NCBI RefSeq assembly: GCF_027244095.1
Contig: NC_069658.1
Coordinates: 263,012,687-263,076,686 of the forward strand
DNA length: 64,000 nt
Direction: 5' to 3'
Source: Hemicordylus capensis
Lineage: Eukaryota; Chordata; Lepidosauria; Squamata; Cordylidae
Part shown: in pieces, positions 1-11,030 of the stretch
Numbering within the stretch: the stretch's first letter is position 1
Layout: the number at the start of each line of letters is the position of its first letter
Translations under genes and position numbers: made by a program
Notes under the pieces: model-generated
The model's database searches: none
The model's input: the letters and a program-made list of their open reading frames with translations, nothing else
What the model was told of the DNA's origin: nothing

Positions 1-290
1 ACCAGGGTGGCCCAGAGAAAGTGGTGGTGTAGTGCACATAGGGTGCCAACTACCCCTAAACCCACAAGCCCATGGGGCACTCTAAGTGTTCTGAGAGTAT
101 ATTCTCTGGTAGGAAATAAGAGTGGGTTCAACGTTTGTCAAATCCCAATTATTCCCTATGGGGAAAAGCTTAAAGATGCATCAACTTCAACAATTCTTTA
201 AAAATCACCCCTTTGTCCAATTCTTTAAAATTTGGGTGGGAGCTTCCACCCATTGGGTCCTACCACCCAACCCAGAACAATCAATCAGGC
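1..290. mobile_element. hAT-like element fragment (TAGGGATGTGCA family), cut by window edge
   Basis: The stretch contains TTCCCTATGGGGAAAAGCTT and CTTCCACCCATTGGG, which recur in the interior of the full copy at 48558-49682. Only one side is visible here, so its ends are unknown. Confidence 0.6.
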
Positions 291-475
291 GCTATATTTT
301 CATTCATTCATTCAATTTATCTACTGCCCTTCCTAAAATGGCTCAGGACAGTTTACACTAAAATTTTAAAAAAAATCTAAACCAGATCAAAATTAAAACT
401 AGATATCATTAAAAGCCAGGCTAAAAATAAGGGTCTTTAAGGCTCTCCTGAAGGACTCCAGGGAAGACAATCCTC
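290..475 (-). mobile_element. L2-type LINE 3' end
   Basis: The sequence has the ACTGCCCTTCC tail followed by TAAGGCTCTCCTGAAGG, the reverse of the conserved C-terminal coding end seen in the L2 copy at 3240-3830. It is 5' truncated, as is usual for LINEs. Confidence 0.6.
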
Positions 476-702
476 TAATATCTACAGGGAACATGTAAAA
501 ATAAAACAAACCATTTTATGATTTTTGACAGAAAAAAATCATTTATATATGATTTATTTATCATAAATATGATACATGCATTTCTTATCCCCTCACTCTA
601 CTGTCCATATGCCCCCTGTACCTATATCACTGCCAGCTGGAGAGAACCCACAGGAAGGAGATTCACATGGTGACATTGCAGGGGTTTTGCCAGGGTGTTG
701 AG

Positions 703-835
703 AAATGTTCCTCATAACAGGGACTCCCAGATGTTGTTGACTACAACTCCCAATATCCCCGGCCAAAGGGCATTACAGCTGGGGATGATGGGAGTTGTAG
801 TCAACATTTGGGCATCCCTGTTATAGGGAACACTG
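703..835. mobile_element. hAT-type MITE (palindromic)
   Basis: Two arms are inverted copies: GACTACAACTCCCA on the left and TGGGAGTTGTAGTC on the right, with outer ends of the CAGTGTTCCCTATAACAGGG type. It is the same family as 18392-18527. No clear target duplication survives. Confidence 0.6.
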
Positions 836-1439
836 GAGCTTGTATGATGGGGAAACACTTGGCAGGGAGCAATAGAAGAAGAAGAAGAACACACACATAC
901 ACTCTTTCTGTTCTTGTGTTAATTTTCTCCTGCTTTGTTGGCTGGAAAAGGATTTGCAATGTGCTAAAATAACAAAGAATAGTAGGGATGTATTCTAAAT
1001 GTGTTTATAGACAGAGTTGCCAACTGACTGGAAAAGGCCTGGATTGCTGCTGTGGCTTTTGACTACAGCTTCACTGGCAAAACTCAGCAGATGAAACTTT
1101 TCAAGGCATTATCACTTATTAGTGTTTGAAACATTGTCACTGTCTAGTGTTTGAAGATTAAGCTAATATTTTTCTCATGGTGCAATCCTATGTACAATCC
1201 TACATGAAGAAGTTCCATTACATCTACGCAAACCTGCACAGGATCATGCTCCAAGCACTTAATATACATTTTCTCAATAATTCTTAAAACAATAACACTG
1301 TTAAAAAGACCAATATTGTTATTCTTGTCACCATTTTTACAGACTGAGCTGGTTGGGACTGAGAATGTGAAAGATGAGACCATCCAGGGCATTCATAGCT
1401 GAAGCTAAGAAGTGGTCAATGATCCTATGGGCTATTTGA

Positions 1440-1665
1440 CTTTATCTGTCCCCAATGTTATTATTATTGTTGTTATTAATTATTATTATTTATTGAATTT
1501 ATATACTGCCTAATATTGAAATCTCTAGGTGGTTTACAGAATTAAAACATAATATAAAATATAAAACATTTAAAATACATAAAAAGATAAAATAGATAAA
1601 AACACATTAAAATTTAAAAATTTGGCTTTTATTATTTTAAATAGTTTTTAAAAATTCTTTTGGGC
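1440..1665 (-). mobile_element. LINE 3' tail (L2/CR1-like)
   Basis: An AT-rich TATTATT tract is followed by ATATACTGCCTAATATTG and CTAGGTGGTTTACAG, the reverse of the usual end of reptile LINEs, where the text reads as a tail of short AT-rich units. Confidence 0.45.
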
Positions 1666-1794
1666 ACTGCACTGGGTACTTTTTAAGTAGAAAAGCAGTA
1701 GAAAAAAAAATAATTAATAAAATAAGGCAAGATCTGGCCTTAGGTAACAACTAATTTGTCAAAGATTTAATATTTTCTATATTTTCTATATTTA

Positions 1795-2160
1795 AATAAC
1801 AACAACAAAATATTTATATACCGCTTTTCAACAAAAGTTTCCAAAGCAGTTTTACAGAGAGAAATACTAACTAACTAACTAACTATATATATGATGGCTC
1901 CCTGTCCCCAAAGGGCTCACAATCTAAAAAGAAACATAAGACAGACACCAGCAACGGTAATGGGAAATACTGTGCTAGGGGTGGATAGGGCCAGTTACTC
2001 TCCCCCCTGCTAAATAAAAGAGAATCACAGCATTAAAAAGGTGCCTCTTTGCCCAGTTAGCACTTTTTGATACAAAATATCAAAGCAGTTTGCATAGCAA
2101 AAGGAATGAGAAGGAGATTCCCTGCCACAAAGGGGCTTACAATGGCTGCTGCATTTGCAC
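1795..2160 (-). mobile_element. LINE-derived 3'-end repeat (ACCGCTTTTCAACAAAAG family), two partial copies
   Basis: Diagnostic words are ATACCGCTTTTCAACAAAAG, CCCCAAAGGGCTCACAATCT, GACACCAGCAACGG and GGGCCAGTTACTCTCCCCC. A second partial copy follows from about 2040. Other copies in the window are near 3090, 5925, 19030, 34436, 37265 (plus strand), 38870 and 41925. Confidence 0.6.
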
Positions 2161-2195
2161 CAAATGCAGAATAGCAGGTCCAATTAACCCACGAT

Positions 2196-2368
2196 TAGGG
2201 ATGTGCACGGAACCGCGGAGCTGCGCTCCGGCACTGGGGAAGGGGTTCCTTTAACTTACCCCTCCCGCCGCTTTTCTCCCACCGGCGCTTTTTTTTTGTA
2301 AGCATTTGGGGCGGCAGGATACCTCCCTGCCGCCCCTTCCCCCTCTCCGCAGCAAAATAATGATGATG

Positions 2369-2415
<47 letters not shown>

Positions 2416-2738
2416 TAGGCTTCAGGAAGCCTTTTGTGCATGTGCGCACATGCACGTCGCAGAGACGTGATGCACACGTGACGTGTGCACGCGCAAAAGG
2501 CTTTCTGAAGCCTTTTGCTGCTGAGAGGTGGAAGGGGCAGCAGGGAGGTATCCTGCCACCCCAGATGCTTACCAAAAAAAAGCACCAGTGAGAGAAAAGT
2601 GGCGGGAGGAATAAGTACACCCTCCCTCCGTCCTTAAAGGAAACCCCACCCTGGCGTTCAAACTGCCGAACCGCCACAAAATTGGGCCAGTCCGGAGGCC
2701 TGTAGAATGGCCTCCGGACCAGTCGGTGCACATCACTA
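2196..2738. mobile_element. hAT-like MITE, 543 bp, long palindrome (TAGGGATGTGCA family)
   Basis: The ends are TAGGGATGTGCACGG and GTGCACATCACTA. The arms GGCGGCAGGATACCTCCCTG and CAGGGAGGTATCCTGCCACC are inverted copies. The flanks CCCACGAT and CCCAGGAG agree at six of eight bases, fitting an old 8-bp duplication. An expanded AAT/ATA microsatellite sits in the centre. The open frame read across it is an artefact of the palindrome. Confidence 0.75.
2357..2416. repeat. (AAT)n microsatellite
   Basis: ATGATGATAATAAT repeats run for about 60 bp within the loop of the surrounding MITE. Confidence 0.9.
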
Positions 2739-2739
2739 C

Positions 2740-3085
2740 CCAGGAGGATTCCACTCCCCTCCCTTCCCCCGTTCTTCTGAGAGACTGCAGAGAGGAGGGG
2801 GAATTTGCTGCTTCTGGACTAAAGAACAGCAGCCAATCACAGCCAGAGCAAGGGAGGAGCTTCTGCCTTCAACTCCGGTTGCAGCACAGTGGGACTGCAG
2901 TGTAGTGTTCGGATGTAATGCTGACATCATCAAACCGCAGGTAGGAGCAGCGAAATCCACTACAAACCAAAGATTCAAATCAGAGTCTTAGGAGGGAAAC
3001 CTTGGGTCATTTTTGGGTCCATACTGTACGAGTTCGGACACACAAAAATTTCAGCCTCAGGCCCCTTCAACTCCAGTTCTGTGTT
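2740..3085. other. No gene seen; probable decayed repeat
   Basis: The stretch is GC-moderate with no splice-flanked open frame. It is bounded by a MITE and a LINE tail and I could not classify it. Confidence 0.4.
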
Positions 3086-3089
3086 ATGT

Positions 3090-3205
3090 ATGAATGGGGC
3101 CAATCTAAAAAGAAAACACAAGGCAGATGCTAGCAACAGTCTCCTGCTAAATATAAGAGAGAGCCACCATTTCTAAAAATGCTTCTTTGCTCAGATAGCA
3201 GGAGT
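3090..3205 (-). mobile_element. LINE-derived 3'-end repeat fragment
   Basis: It shares AATCTAAAAAGAAAACACAA, GCAACAGTCTCCTGCTAAAT and the TGCTTCTTTGCTC block with the copy at 1795. Confidence 0.5.
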
Positions 3206-3239
3206 TATTCAGATGATTCAGAGGTGCCTTTTCCTTCTG

Positions 3240-3255
3240 TCAATCTATACTTATT

Positions 3256-3286
<31 letters not shown>

Positions 3287-3830
3287 TTCATTCATTCATT
3301 CATTCATTCATTTATATTTTTATACCGCCCTTCCAAAAATTAAAAACTAAAACTAAAATCAAAACAAAATTAAAACAAAACTAAAATCAATTAACTATTA
3401 AAATAAAAAAACTGCTAAACAAAAAACAAAAAACATAAAACCATTATTAAAACCATTAAAACAGCTTTTACAACTCTGGAAAAGCAGGCCAAACCTTTAT
3501 GGTTTAAAAACAGTTTAAAAACCCTGGAAGGCCAGGCCAAACAGATAGGTCTTAAGGGCTCTCCTGAAGGCCAACAATGAACTCAGATTACAGATTTCTG
3601 CCGGGAGCGAATTCCACAGCCCAGGAGCAGCTACAGAGAAGGCCTGCTGAGTCGCCACCAGATGTGTTGGTGGTAACTGAAGACGGGATTGTGCAGAAAA
3701 AGGTGCTCTTTTTATGATAACTCGACTTAAGCCATTCAGCGCTATAAAAGTAATAACCAGCACCTTGTATTTTGCCCAGAAACATATCAGGCACTTAGAT
3801 GTGTGGGGCATATTGCAGCAAATCAGTGGT
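3240..3830 (-). mobile_element. L2-type LINE, 5'-truncated, with ORF2 C-terminus
   Basis: The minus strand reads KYKVLVITFIALNGL, THLVATQQAFSVAAPGLWNS, LPAEICNLSS and RALKTYLFGLAFQGF, the typical C-terminal end of L2 ORF2. A tail of (TTTA)n and (TTCA)n lies at 3245-3312. The copy is interrupted and not functional. Confidence 0.8.
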
Positions 3831-3989
3831 GAAAGGCGGGGGTGGGGGGACACTTTGCACATCTTGTTGTTCTCTCCCTTATTACTTCCCATTTCTCAAG
3901 AGTTCAGGTCTGGCACCAAAAACAGATGCTGGAGCTAAGCACTGACGATCATGGCCTCAAATAGAATCCTCTGAATCTAGGGCATCCCA

Positions 3990-4170
3990 ATTTATCAAGA
4001 GGATTCTTATGTTTGTTTTTATGATATTTTTTAGAGTTTTAGACAGCATTTTAATTATGCTTTTACCTTTCAGAATTAAGTTTCTATTGCCTTGTTTTGT
4101 TGTATTTATATTTTGTAAATTGCCATGAGGCTATTATTAACATATAATATACAAGTATATATAGATAGAA
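3990..4170 (+). mobile_element. LINE 3' tail
   Basis: GTTTTTATGATATTTTTTAG and TGTAAATTGCCATGAGGC resemble the TGTACACCGCCC tail region of L2 copies, here strongly decayed. Confidence 0.35.
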
Positions 4171-4185
4171 ATTAAATTCCAAAAC

Positions 4186-4297
4186 CAGTGGTTCCTAACA
4201 TTGCATCCTCAATTGTAATCCAACTCCCACTATCACTTTGGCCATTCTGGCTAGGAATAATGGAAGTTGTAGTCCAAGATTTGGCGACCCAATGCTG
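4186..4297. mobile_element. hAT-type MITE
   Basis: CAGTGGTTCCTAACATTGCA opens the element and GGAAGTTGTAGTCCAAGAT mirrors TGTAATCCAACTCCC. It is a decayed copy of the CAGGGGTTCTCAACC group. Confidence 0.5.
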
Positions 4298-4319
4298 GCA
4301 TCCCCCCCCCACCACACAC

Positions 4320-5400
4320 ACATAATAATTCAGATCAAAGCTAGTCTACTAGCTTTAGGGACAGCTGAGTTGGTCTGGTGTGAGATGGCTTACCTCAGAC
4401 TAATCTTCAGACTTTTGATGCTTTTTAGATTTCCACACTCAGGAAAAGAAAAGCTCTTTTGTAACACTGCTTTCTCCTCATTTGTTTTGTGAAAGCCTCC
4501 AGGCCTCTGGAAACAAGGGTCATGAGATTACAAACTTGTTTATGGCATCACCAGGAGTGAGGTGATGTCAGCAAATAAGAAACCTCTTGCTCACCTGACA
4601 TAAGACAATGGGATGGGTGCATGCAGGGGAGGCTTGCCAAAAGTAAGCATGGCATTGCTGCAGTGCAGCCAATAACTGCCTGGCCCATTGGTAGCAGAGA
4701 AGGCTACAATGTATCTCACCACCTCAGGCTGCAGGTGGGTGGATCCAGTTTTAAAACTCCCCCACATTAAAAAAAAAAAAATGTCCCTGCAAATAGAAAA
4801 CTGGCATGTCAGGGAGAATGATTCTATCCCAGACCTGTGCCAGCTGATTTTCTATTTTCAGGGAGTTTTTAACACAGCAGAACTTTCAAACAAGGCACGC
4901 CCCCACACACACAGTCTGAAGTAGTAATATCCATTCTATCATCTCATTCTGCTACTTGTGTAGAGAACTCCAATATGGAAAAATAGGAGTTGGGAGTCAA
5001 GAATTGAAGCCCAGACTCTGGTCAGCCTTGAAGCTTCAGACAGAAGGGCCGTCTTCAGACATCACACCAAACCAGAGGCAACCATTCCAGAGGTTTGGGT
5101 TTATGGTTGTCCAAAAGTGCAAACCTTCAGTTATGTGACAAAAGTGACCCAAGATTTCCAGCCACAAACGTGAATTGGAACTCTTGGTTCCTCCGTGGTT
5201 TCACATCCGAAACCTCCAGTCAGACAGAATTGGGACGATATGGTGGCGTATTGTCCTACTTCTGCCACTGTTTGTAATTGGAGTTGAGGGTAGGAAGCTC
5301 CTCCCTCTCTCAACCACCACTCAATCCACATGTTTAGCTAAAGCTATGAACAGATCTTGTGTGTGTGTGTGCGCGTGTGCATAGTCTCTTTTTAAGATTC
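4320..5400. other. No gene or clear repeat seen
   Basis: Short open frames here lack splice context or recognisable motifs. A GTGTGTGTGTGTGCGCGTGTG run lies at about 5358. Confidence 0.5.
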
Positions 5401-5924
5401 ATATTTTTATTCTATAAAAATATATGAAATATCAAAAACACAAAAGGAATAAAGGGGGAGGGAAGTGAATACTCTTTAGTCAAATTTAAACAAAAGCTTA
5501 ACAAAGCTTCATTTATCATAGCACTGATCTACAGCAAGTTGAACAAATATGTGACATCTGAAGAGTTTGTTCCTCCCAAATGATGCATATTCCCTGTTCA
5601 TACCTTTGGCTCAGCTTGTGGATGGTGAGGGAAAGTGGGTACAATCTCGCTCCCCCACTCCTGTCCATGCATTCACATCCCTAAATATATCACATGGACT
5701 ACTATTTCAAATCCAGATTATTTAGAAATCCAGGCCTTGGTTGAGTTGTACTCTTTCTGCCTCATCTTACTTACAAGGTTGCAAGACTCAAAAGAAGATG
5801 TCTGTGGGTAATATCTAAATAAAATTTATGCCCTTGTTTTCTCTGCCCATGGAATATTCAGGTACAGTACACTGCATCCATTTTCTTTGGAGAGTACCAA
5901 AGATGTCCAATGTTTTATAATATT

Positions 5925-6215
5925 TATTTATTTTATTTATTTATTCAATTTCAATACTGCCCTTCAAAAAGTGGCTAAGGGTGATTTACACAGAGAAATA
6001 ATAAATAAATAAAGATTGATCCCTGTCCCCAAAGGGCTCACAATCTAAAAAACAAATAAACAAACAAACAAAAAACACTACAGAAGATAGACACCAGCAA
6101 CAGTCACTGGAGGTACTGTGCTAGGGGTGGACAGGGCCAGTTACTCTCCCCCTGCTAAATAAAGAGAATCACCATGTTAAAAGGTGCCACTTTGCCAATT
6201 TAGCAGGGGTTAATA
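5925..6215 (-). mobile_element. LINE-derived 3'-end repeat
   Basis: This is a near full copy of the family at 1795: a TTTATTTA tail, TACTGCCCTTCAAAAAGTGG, CCCCAAAGGGCTCACAATCT and GTGCTAGGGGTGGACAGGGC. Confidence 0.65.
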
Positions 6216-6279
6216 TGTATTTGTTTATAAATATACAGGCTGAGGATGGAGCAAGCAAGTAGGGCTCACATGCCAAAAA

Positions 6280-6850
6280 CATACAAGCAGAAGAAGAGTC
6301 CTGCTGGATCAGACCGAAGGTCATCAGACAAGACCTGTCTCTTGCTGTTGCTCCCCTGCAACTGGCATTCAGAGGAAGACAGCCTTTGAACCTGGAGGTT
6401 CCTAGCTATTATGACTAACAGTAATTGATAGACCTAAATTTCTCCATGAATTTGTCTAATCTCCTTTCAGAGCCAATGAAGATAATGGCCAGAATCTCAT
6501 CTTGTGGCAGACAGACAGTTCTGTAAATTAGCTGTGTGTTGTGTTAAAGCCTTTATTTTGTCTGCCCTCCAGTCGTTTCACTGGATGTTCTGGAAGAAGG
6601 GAGAAAACTTCTGTCTACTTTCTGCACAACATGGATAACCTTGATCTTGTTCCTTTCTTAGACAGCTTTCTTCTAAACTAAAAGAGCCTCAAATGTTTTA
6701 GCCTTTCTTCACAGGAAAGGTGCTGTAAGCCCTCGATCATCTAGTTGCCCCTTTCTCAACTCTTTCATGTCCTTTTTGCAATGGAATGAGAGCAGAGCGT
6801 GTCCCAAAACTGCACCAGTTCTCTGCAAACCTCACTCCTTTCAACTAAAA
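6280..6850 (-). mobile_element. CR1-type LINE 3' region
   Basis: The reverse strand reads the CR1 end: ACTTCATTGGCTCTGAAAG and CCAGTTGCAGGGGAGCAACA, ending CTGATCCAGCAGGACTC. The order of blocks matches the copy at 42232-43740. It is 5' truncated. Confidence 0.65.
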
Positions 6851-7094
6851 TGAAGATTTTCATAGAATACACAATTAAATAAAATCAGTGGATTCAGTTA
6901 GAGAGGCGGCATAATCCCATCTTGTGATTTTCAACATACCTATAGCAAAGAATAAGGGAAGCAATAATAAGGCAATGTGTTTTCACTTCACTTGTAGCAC
7001 TTTTTTTTGTTATGTTTTTCCTCTCTTCCCAATTTAAAACACAAATACCATAGCGTTCAGTGGGGGAAAATTACAGGAGTGTATTTAGACTCCA

Positions 7095-7330
7095 TGTTAC
7101 CTTAAGTGGCACAGCGGGGAAATGCTTGACTAACAAGCAGAAGGTTGCCGCTTTGAATCCCTGCTGGTATTATATTGGGCAGCAGTGATATAGGAAGATG
7201 CTGAAAGGCATCATCTCAGGCTGCGCGGGAGGAAGCAATGGTAAGCCCCTCCTGTATTCTACCAAAAGAAAACCACAGGGCTCTGTGGGCACCAGGACTC
7301 GAAATCAACTTGACAGCACACTTTATTTAG
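7095..7330 (+). mobile_element. tRNA-derived SINE
   Basis: GTGGCACAGCGGGGAAATG (A-box region) and AGAAGGTTGCCGCTTTGAAT (B-box region) form a tRNA-like head. A related body with CAGTGATATAGGAAGATGCT and GGACTCGAAATCAACTTGAC follows. A minus-strand relative is at 59170-59365. Confidence 0.7.
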
Positions 7331-7494
7331 ACTCCATATCCAAACCAAGGTATTGCATTCCCCAAAATGTCCCACAAATCTGATATTTCACAATTCATCA
7401 GCTGTGTTTAAATCCCCTTGATGCTGTGGCATGATCAGCTCTCCTGCTGTTGTCTCCTCTTCTTTTGTAGACTACCATCTCCTAAAATGTATAG

Positions 7495-7645
7495 TAGGGG
7501 TGTGCACGGACCATTTGTTGTGGTTTGGTCTGAATCGGACCTAACCATGGGTCTTCATGTCGGTTCAATGAACCAGCTCAAACTGCTTGAACTGCCGAGT
7601 TCATAGCAGACTGGTTTGCAATTGAACCAGTTCTGCACATCCCTA
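7495..7645. mobile_element. hAT-like MITE, 151 bp
   Basis: The ends are TAGGGGTGTGCACGGACC and TTCTGCACATCCCTA. The flanks ATGTATAG and GTATATAG agree at six of eight bases, both differences being transitions. It belongs to the family of 48558-49682. Confidence 0.75.
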
Positions 7646-7725
7646 GTATATAGGGGCTTTTAGATGGGCCTTGTGCTTGATCCAGCAGGGCTGTTCTTAT
7701 GTTCTTATTGTGGGGAGTCAAGACT
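7646..7725 (+). mobile_element. CR1-type LINE terminal fragment
   Basis: GCTTGATCCAGCAGGGCTGT and TTCTTATGTTCTTAT are the extreme 3' end of the CR1 family seen at 21226 and 42232. Confidence 0.5.
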
Positions 7726-7779
7726 TGAGAGATGGTTGGTTGAGTTACACTCCCCCTGAAAGAACAGGAGTAGTTAGGG

Positions 7780-8110
7780 AGACATACCAGCTGTCAAAAT
7801 CCATGTGCTTTTTTAAACAAACAAAATCACATGGCTTAGGAATGATGTAACCGTGTGACCACGTGATTGCTTACATCATGAGAGTTGTCAGAAGGTCCTT
7901 ATGTCACAAGAAATGGTCAAAGGAGGGGCTTAAATCATAAGAAATGGTGAGAGATGGGGCTTACGTAACCAGAAAGGGTCAGAACCAGGGATACGCCCTA
8001 ACCCCGGAGGTTTGGCCCCTCAAGTTTCCACCTCACTCTAGAATATGGTAGGCATGTCCTGAAGGTGGGCATGTGACCCCTCTACAAAAACAGCTCACCC
8101 ACCCTGGACC
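7780..8110 (+). repeat. Polinton fossil left terminal inverted repeat
   Basis: It starts AGACATACCAGCTGTC and matches the reverse complement of the right end, block by block: AATCCATGTGCTTTT, GGAATGATGTAA, GTCAGAAGGTCCTT, GGCATGTCCTGAAGGTGGG. Confidence 0.85.
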
Positions 8111-8344
8111 ATCAGGAACAGGTTTCAGAGACCAGAAAGGTCTGACTGCACAGGTGTAATAGTGAGTCAGCAGCAATTTTGTGTAACTCTATTGGTCAAA
8201 AAGGGGTTGTGACCCCTCTAAGTACAGATCCTCAGGCTGCGTGTATAGAGGTGGCCATTTTACAGATCTCCAGAGACCCTGGCTGATGCTAGGACTCCAC
8301 TGTGTCCCGTAGATCTATCTTTGCCACAGACAGCCCTGAACGTT

Positions 8345-9325
8345 TGGCTGATTTATTTATTTATTTAATTTATTTATCAAATTTGTACACTGCCCCAAAC
8401 TTTCGTCTCTGGGCAGTTAACAATAGCATAAAACAAATTAAAAACATATACAAAAAACTTAAAACAATTTAACAATTTAAAAATAAACTAGAGATTAAAA
8501 CCTAAAGAATTTAGCAAGCTGAGAAAGCTTGGGCGAAAAGATGGGTTTTCAGCTGTTTTTTGAAAATTGCCAGAGATGGGGAGGATCGTATCTCAGCAGG
8601 GAGCGCATTCCACAATCTTGGGGCAGCAACCAAGAAGGCCAATCTCTGTGTAGCTACCAAACGAGTTGGCAGTAACTGGAGACGGACCTTCTCAGATGAC
8701 CTCAACGGGTGGTGGGGCTTGTAGTGAAGAAGACGCTCTCCTAGATACCCAGGACCTAAGTTGTTTTGAGCTTTATAAGTTGTAACTAGCACTTTGTATT
8801 TTGTCCAGAAACCTATTGGCAGCCAGTGTAGCTCCATCAGTAAAGGAGTAACATGGTCTCTCCGCGATGACCCAGAGAACAACCTGGCTGCCACATTCTG
8901 AACCAACTGAAGTTTCCAGACCACATACAAAGGTAGCCCCACGTAGAGCGCATTACAGAAGTCAAGTCTGGAGGTTACCAACAGATGTACCACTGTTTTG
9001 AGGTCGTTGATCTCAAGAAACGGGCACAGCTGGCGTATCAGCCGGAGCTGATAGAAAGCACCCCTGGTCACCGCCTCAACCTGAGAAGCTAGGGAGAGGT
9101 GTGAATCCAGAAGTACTCCCAGACTGCGACCCTGTTCCTTTTGGGGAAGTGTGACCATCTAGAACAGGGAGATCAAAATCGTCTCTAGAGTTCTGACCCT
9201 GCCCAATAAGTACCTCCGTCTTATCTGGATTCAGCTTCAGTTTATTCTCCCTCATCCAGCCCATTACTGCTTCCAGGCAGGCATTTAGGGAGGATATGCC
9301 AGCTCCTGAAAAAGCTGACATGAAG
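8345..9325 (-). mobile_element. L2-type LINE, 5'-truncated, ORF2 C-terminal third
   Basis: The minus strand has a 215-codon open frame with AFYQLRLIRQLCPFLEINDL, LQLVQNVAARLFSGSSRRDH, LHWLPIGFWTKYKVLVTTYK and LRSSEKVRLQLLPTRLVATQ, and an overlapping upstream piece with MGWMRENKLKLNPDKTEVL. This is the L2 reverse transcriptase C-terminus. A GTACACTGCCCCAAACTTTC and (TTTA)n tail lies at 8345-8400. It sits inside the Polinton fossil and so is younger than it. Confidence 0.88.
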
Positions 9326-9329
9326 AAGT

Positions 9330-11030
9330 AGATGACACTGAAGAGTCTGTCCTACCCTGCCACAGGAATGAAAATGCACCAGATGGCTGTTTTTATTGTT
9401 GGCCAGGTTCTCGTTCCAGAAACAAATTTAGCAGCAGACCAGTATGATGAACTAGAATGTGATTTTGGGAGCTGTAACACCAACCCTGCAACTGGCATGA
9501 AAACGGAAGCAGGGTGTTTTCCACACTGGATGCTGGAACGTACTCACAACCTTTCTGTGGAGTGCCTGTCCAGATTGCCCTTGGTGTCACCACATTTTAA
9601 GAATGGTGCTGTCCACATTCCCCATGCCTGGATTTGAATCATAATGATGCGATTTTGCCTTACAATGCTGTTAATGCTTCTCAGGAGACTAGATGTATTT
9701 TTCCATGGTAGGGAGGCTACATCCGTACTTAACGCACTGCAAAGTGTGGCAGTCTGGACAGATTTTTATATTTATTCCAAAGACAGATTCTGCTTCCTCC
9801 TGCCTCTTTAAATGTTCAGCTCTCATGGTGTGTGTGTGGGGGGGGCTGGGGAGGCAGCAGAATGGGGGGGCGGGGGCGGCAGCAACATGTGTTGCAGATG
9901 GCGGGAAGGGAGACAGTCTGTGTCCCCTTCCAACCCCGCCAGAGGCTGCTTAAGGTGGCGCAGGGAAATAGTCTCCTTTCTTCATCCTCCCAGTTTTTTG
10001 TTCTTGCAGCCCCTCTCCTAACCCTCTCTTAACCCCTTCCTCTTTTTTAAAAAAAATTTCATAAACAGATGTTTGCACAAAGGTGCATGCCCATTCAGCG
10101 GTGCTTCCTCCTCCTGGAAGATTTGCTCAAATTCACCGAGAAATTGTTTAAAAAAAAAAAAAAAAAGTTATGTCCCATCAGCGACCCCCCCTCCCCCCGA
10201 AACCCCATTGGCCTGAGATAGAGGAGGAGGAGGGGCCAGTGGATGCATTCTAGAGGTGGAGTATGGAAGCTCCCTGCCCGGAAAAACCGCTGCAGATTAC
10301 TGCGTGAGAATTGCTGTGCTCCCGGTTTCAAACCACTGCCTCACTCCATTATACTTTTCAACATTTTAAGTGTTACAAATCTCCTAGTATGGAAAACGCA
10401 CTGTAAAGGTTCCAGCTACTGCCCTCAGAAAGAGAAATGTGAGTTCATCGGATTCTGAAACAGAAGCTCCTGTGAAATGAAAGCTGCGTAGGGGAAAAAT
10501 GGGCGAAGAAGAGGTCTCAGTGTTTTTGGTGTGGTGAGAACTGTTGCCAAAATTCAGATGGGAACTTTTCTGAAGATATGGGGTGTGGCTGTGATTCATT
10601 TTTGTCAAGCAGGCCGCAGCGGTTACAGTGTGAGGAAGTGCTGCGTGTCTAGTGAAGATCGGTCATCTTGTGATTGCCTGACACCAATTTCAGGCAGCCC
10701 AAGATCCTCTTACTGCAGGGCTGTATGCTTTACTAACTTCATCATCTGAAGTGGGGAGGGGGAGAAGGAAGCCACGGATGGCAGCATGCTTACAAAACCT
10801 GAAGAGCAAACCCCCACTGAGGAGCCTGACAAGCTGGTAAGTTGTATATGTTTTAATTTGCTTGCTTTGTTTGTTTTTTGTTTGTTTGTTCACCCTGCAG
10901 TATTAAAAGATTGTCCTCTTTTGTGCACATCCATGCCTTTGAGAGCATGCACAACAGGGTTGTCCATGTCTCCTGCATCTCATGTGCTGGCACGGCTGGT
11001 GACCAATAAAAGAATTTTATTCTAAATATG
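9330..11030. other. Polinton interior or unclassified filler
   Basis: No protein family is recognisable between the L2 and the integrase. A purine/pyrimidine-rich patch and poly-A lie at 10140-10165. A short frame with a GTAAGT directly after it at 10786-10836 has exon-like looks but no partner. Confidence 0.35.

Noticed and set aside
2195-2731. 178-codon minus-strand open frame with a poly-tyrosine run
   Set aside because: It is a reading of a palindromic MITE and its AAT microsatellite; no protein family or splice context.
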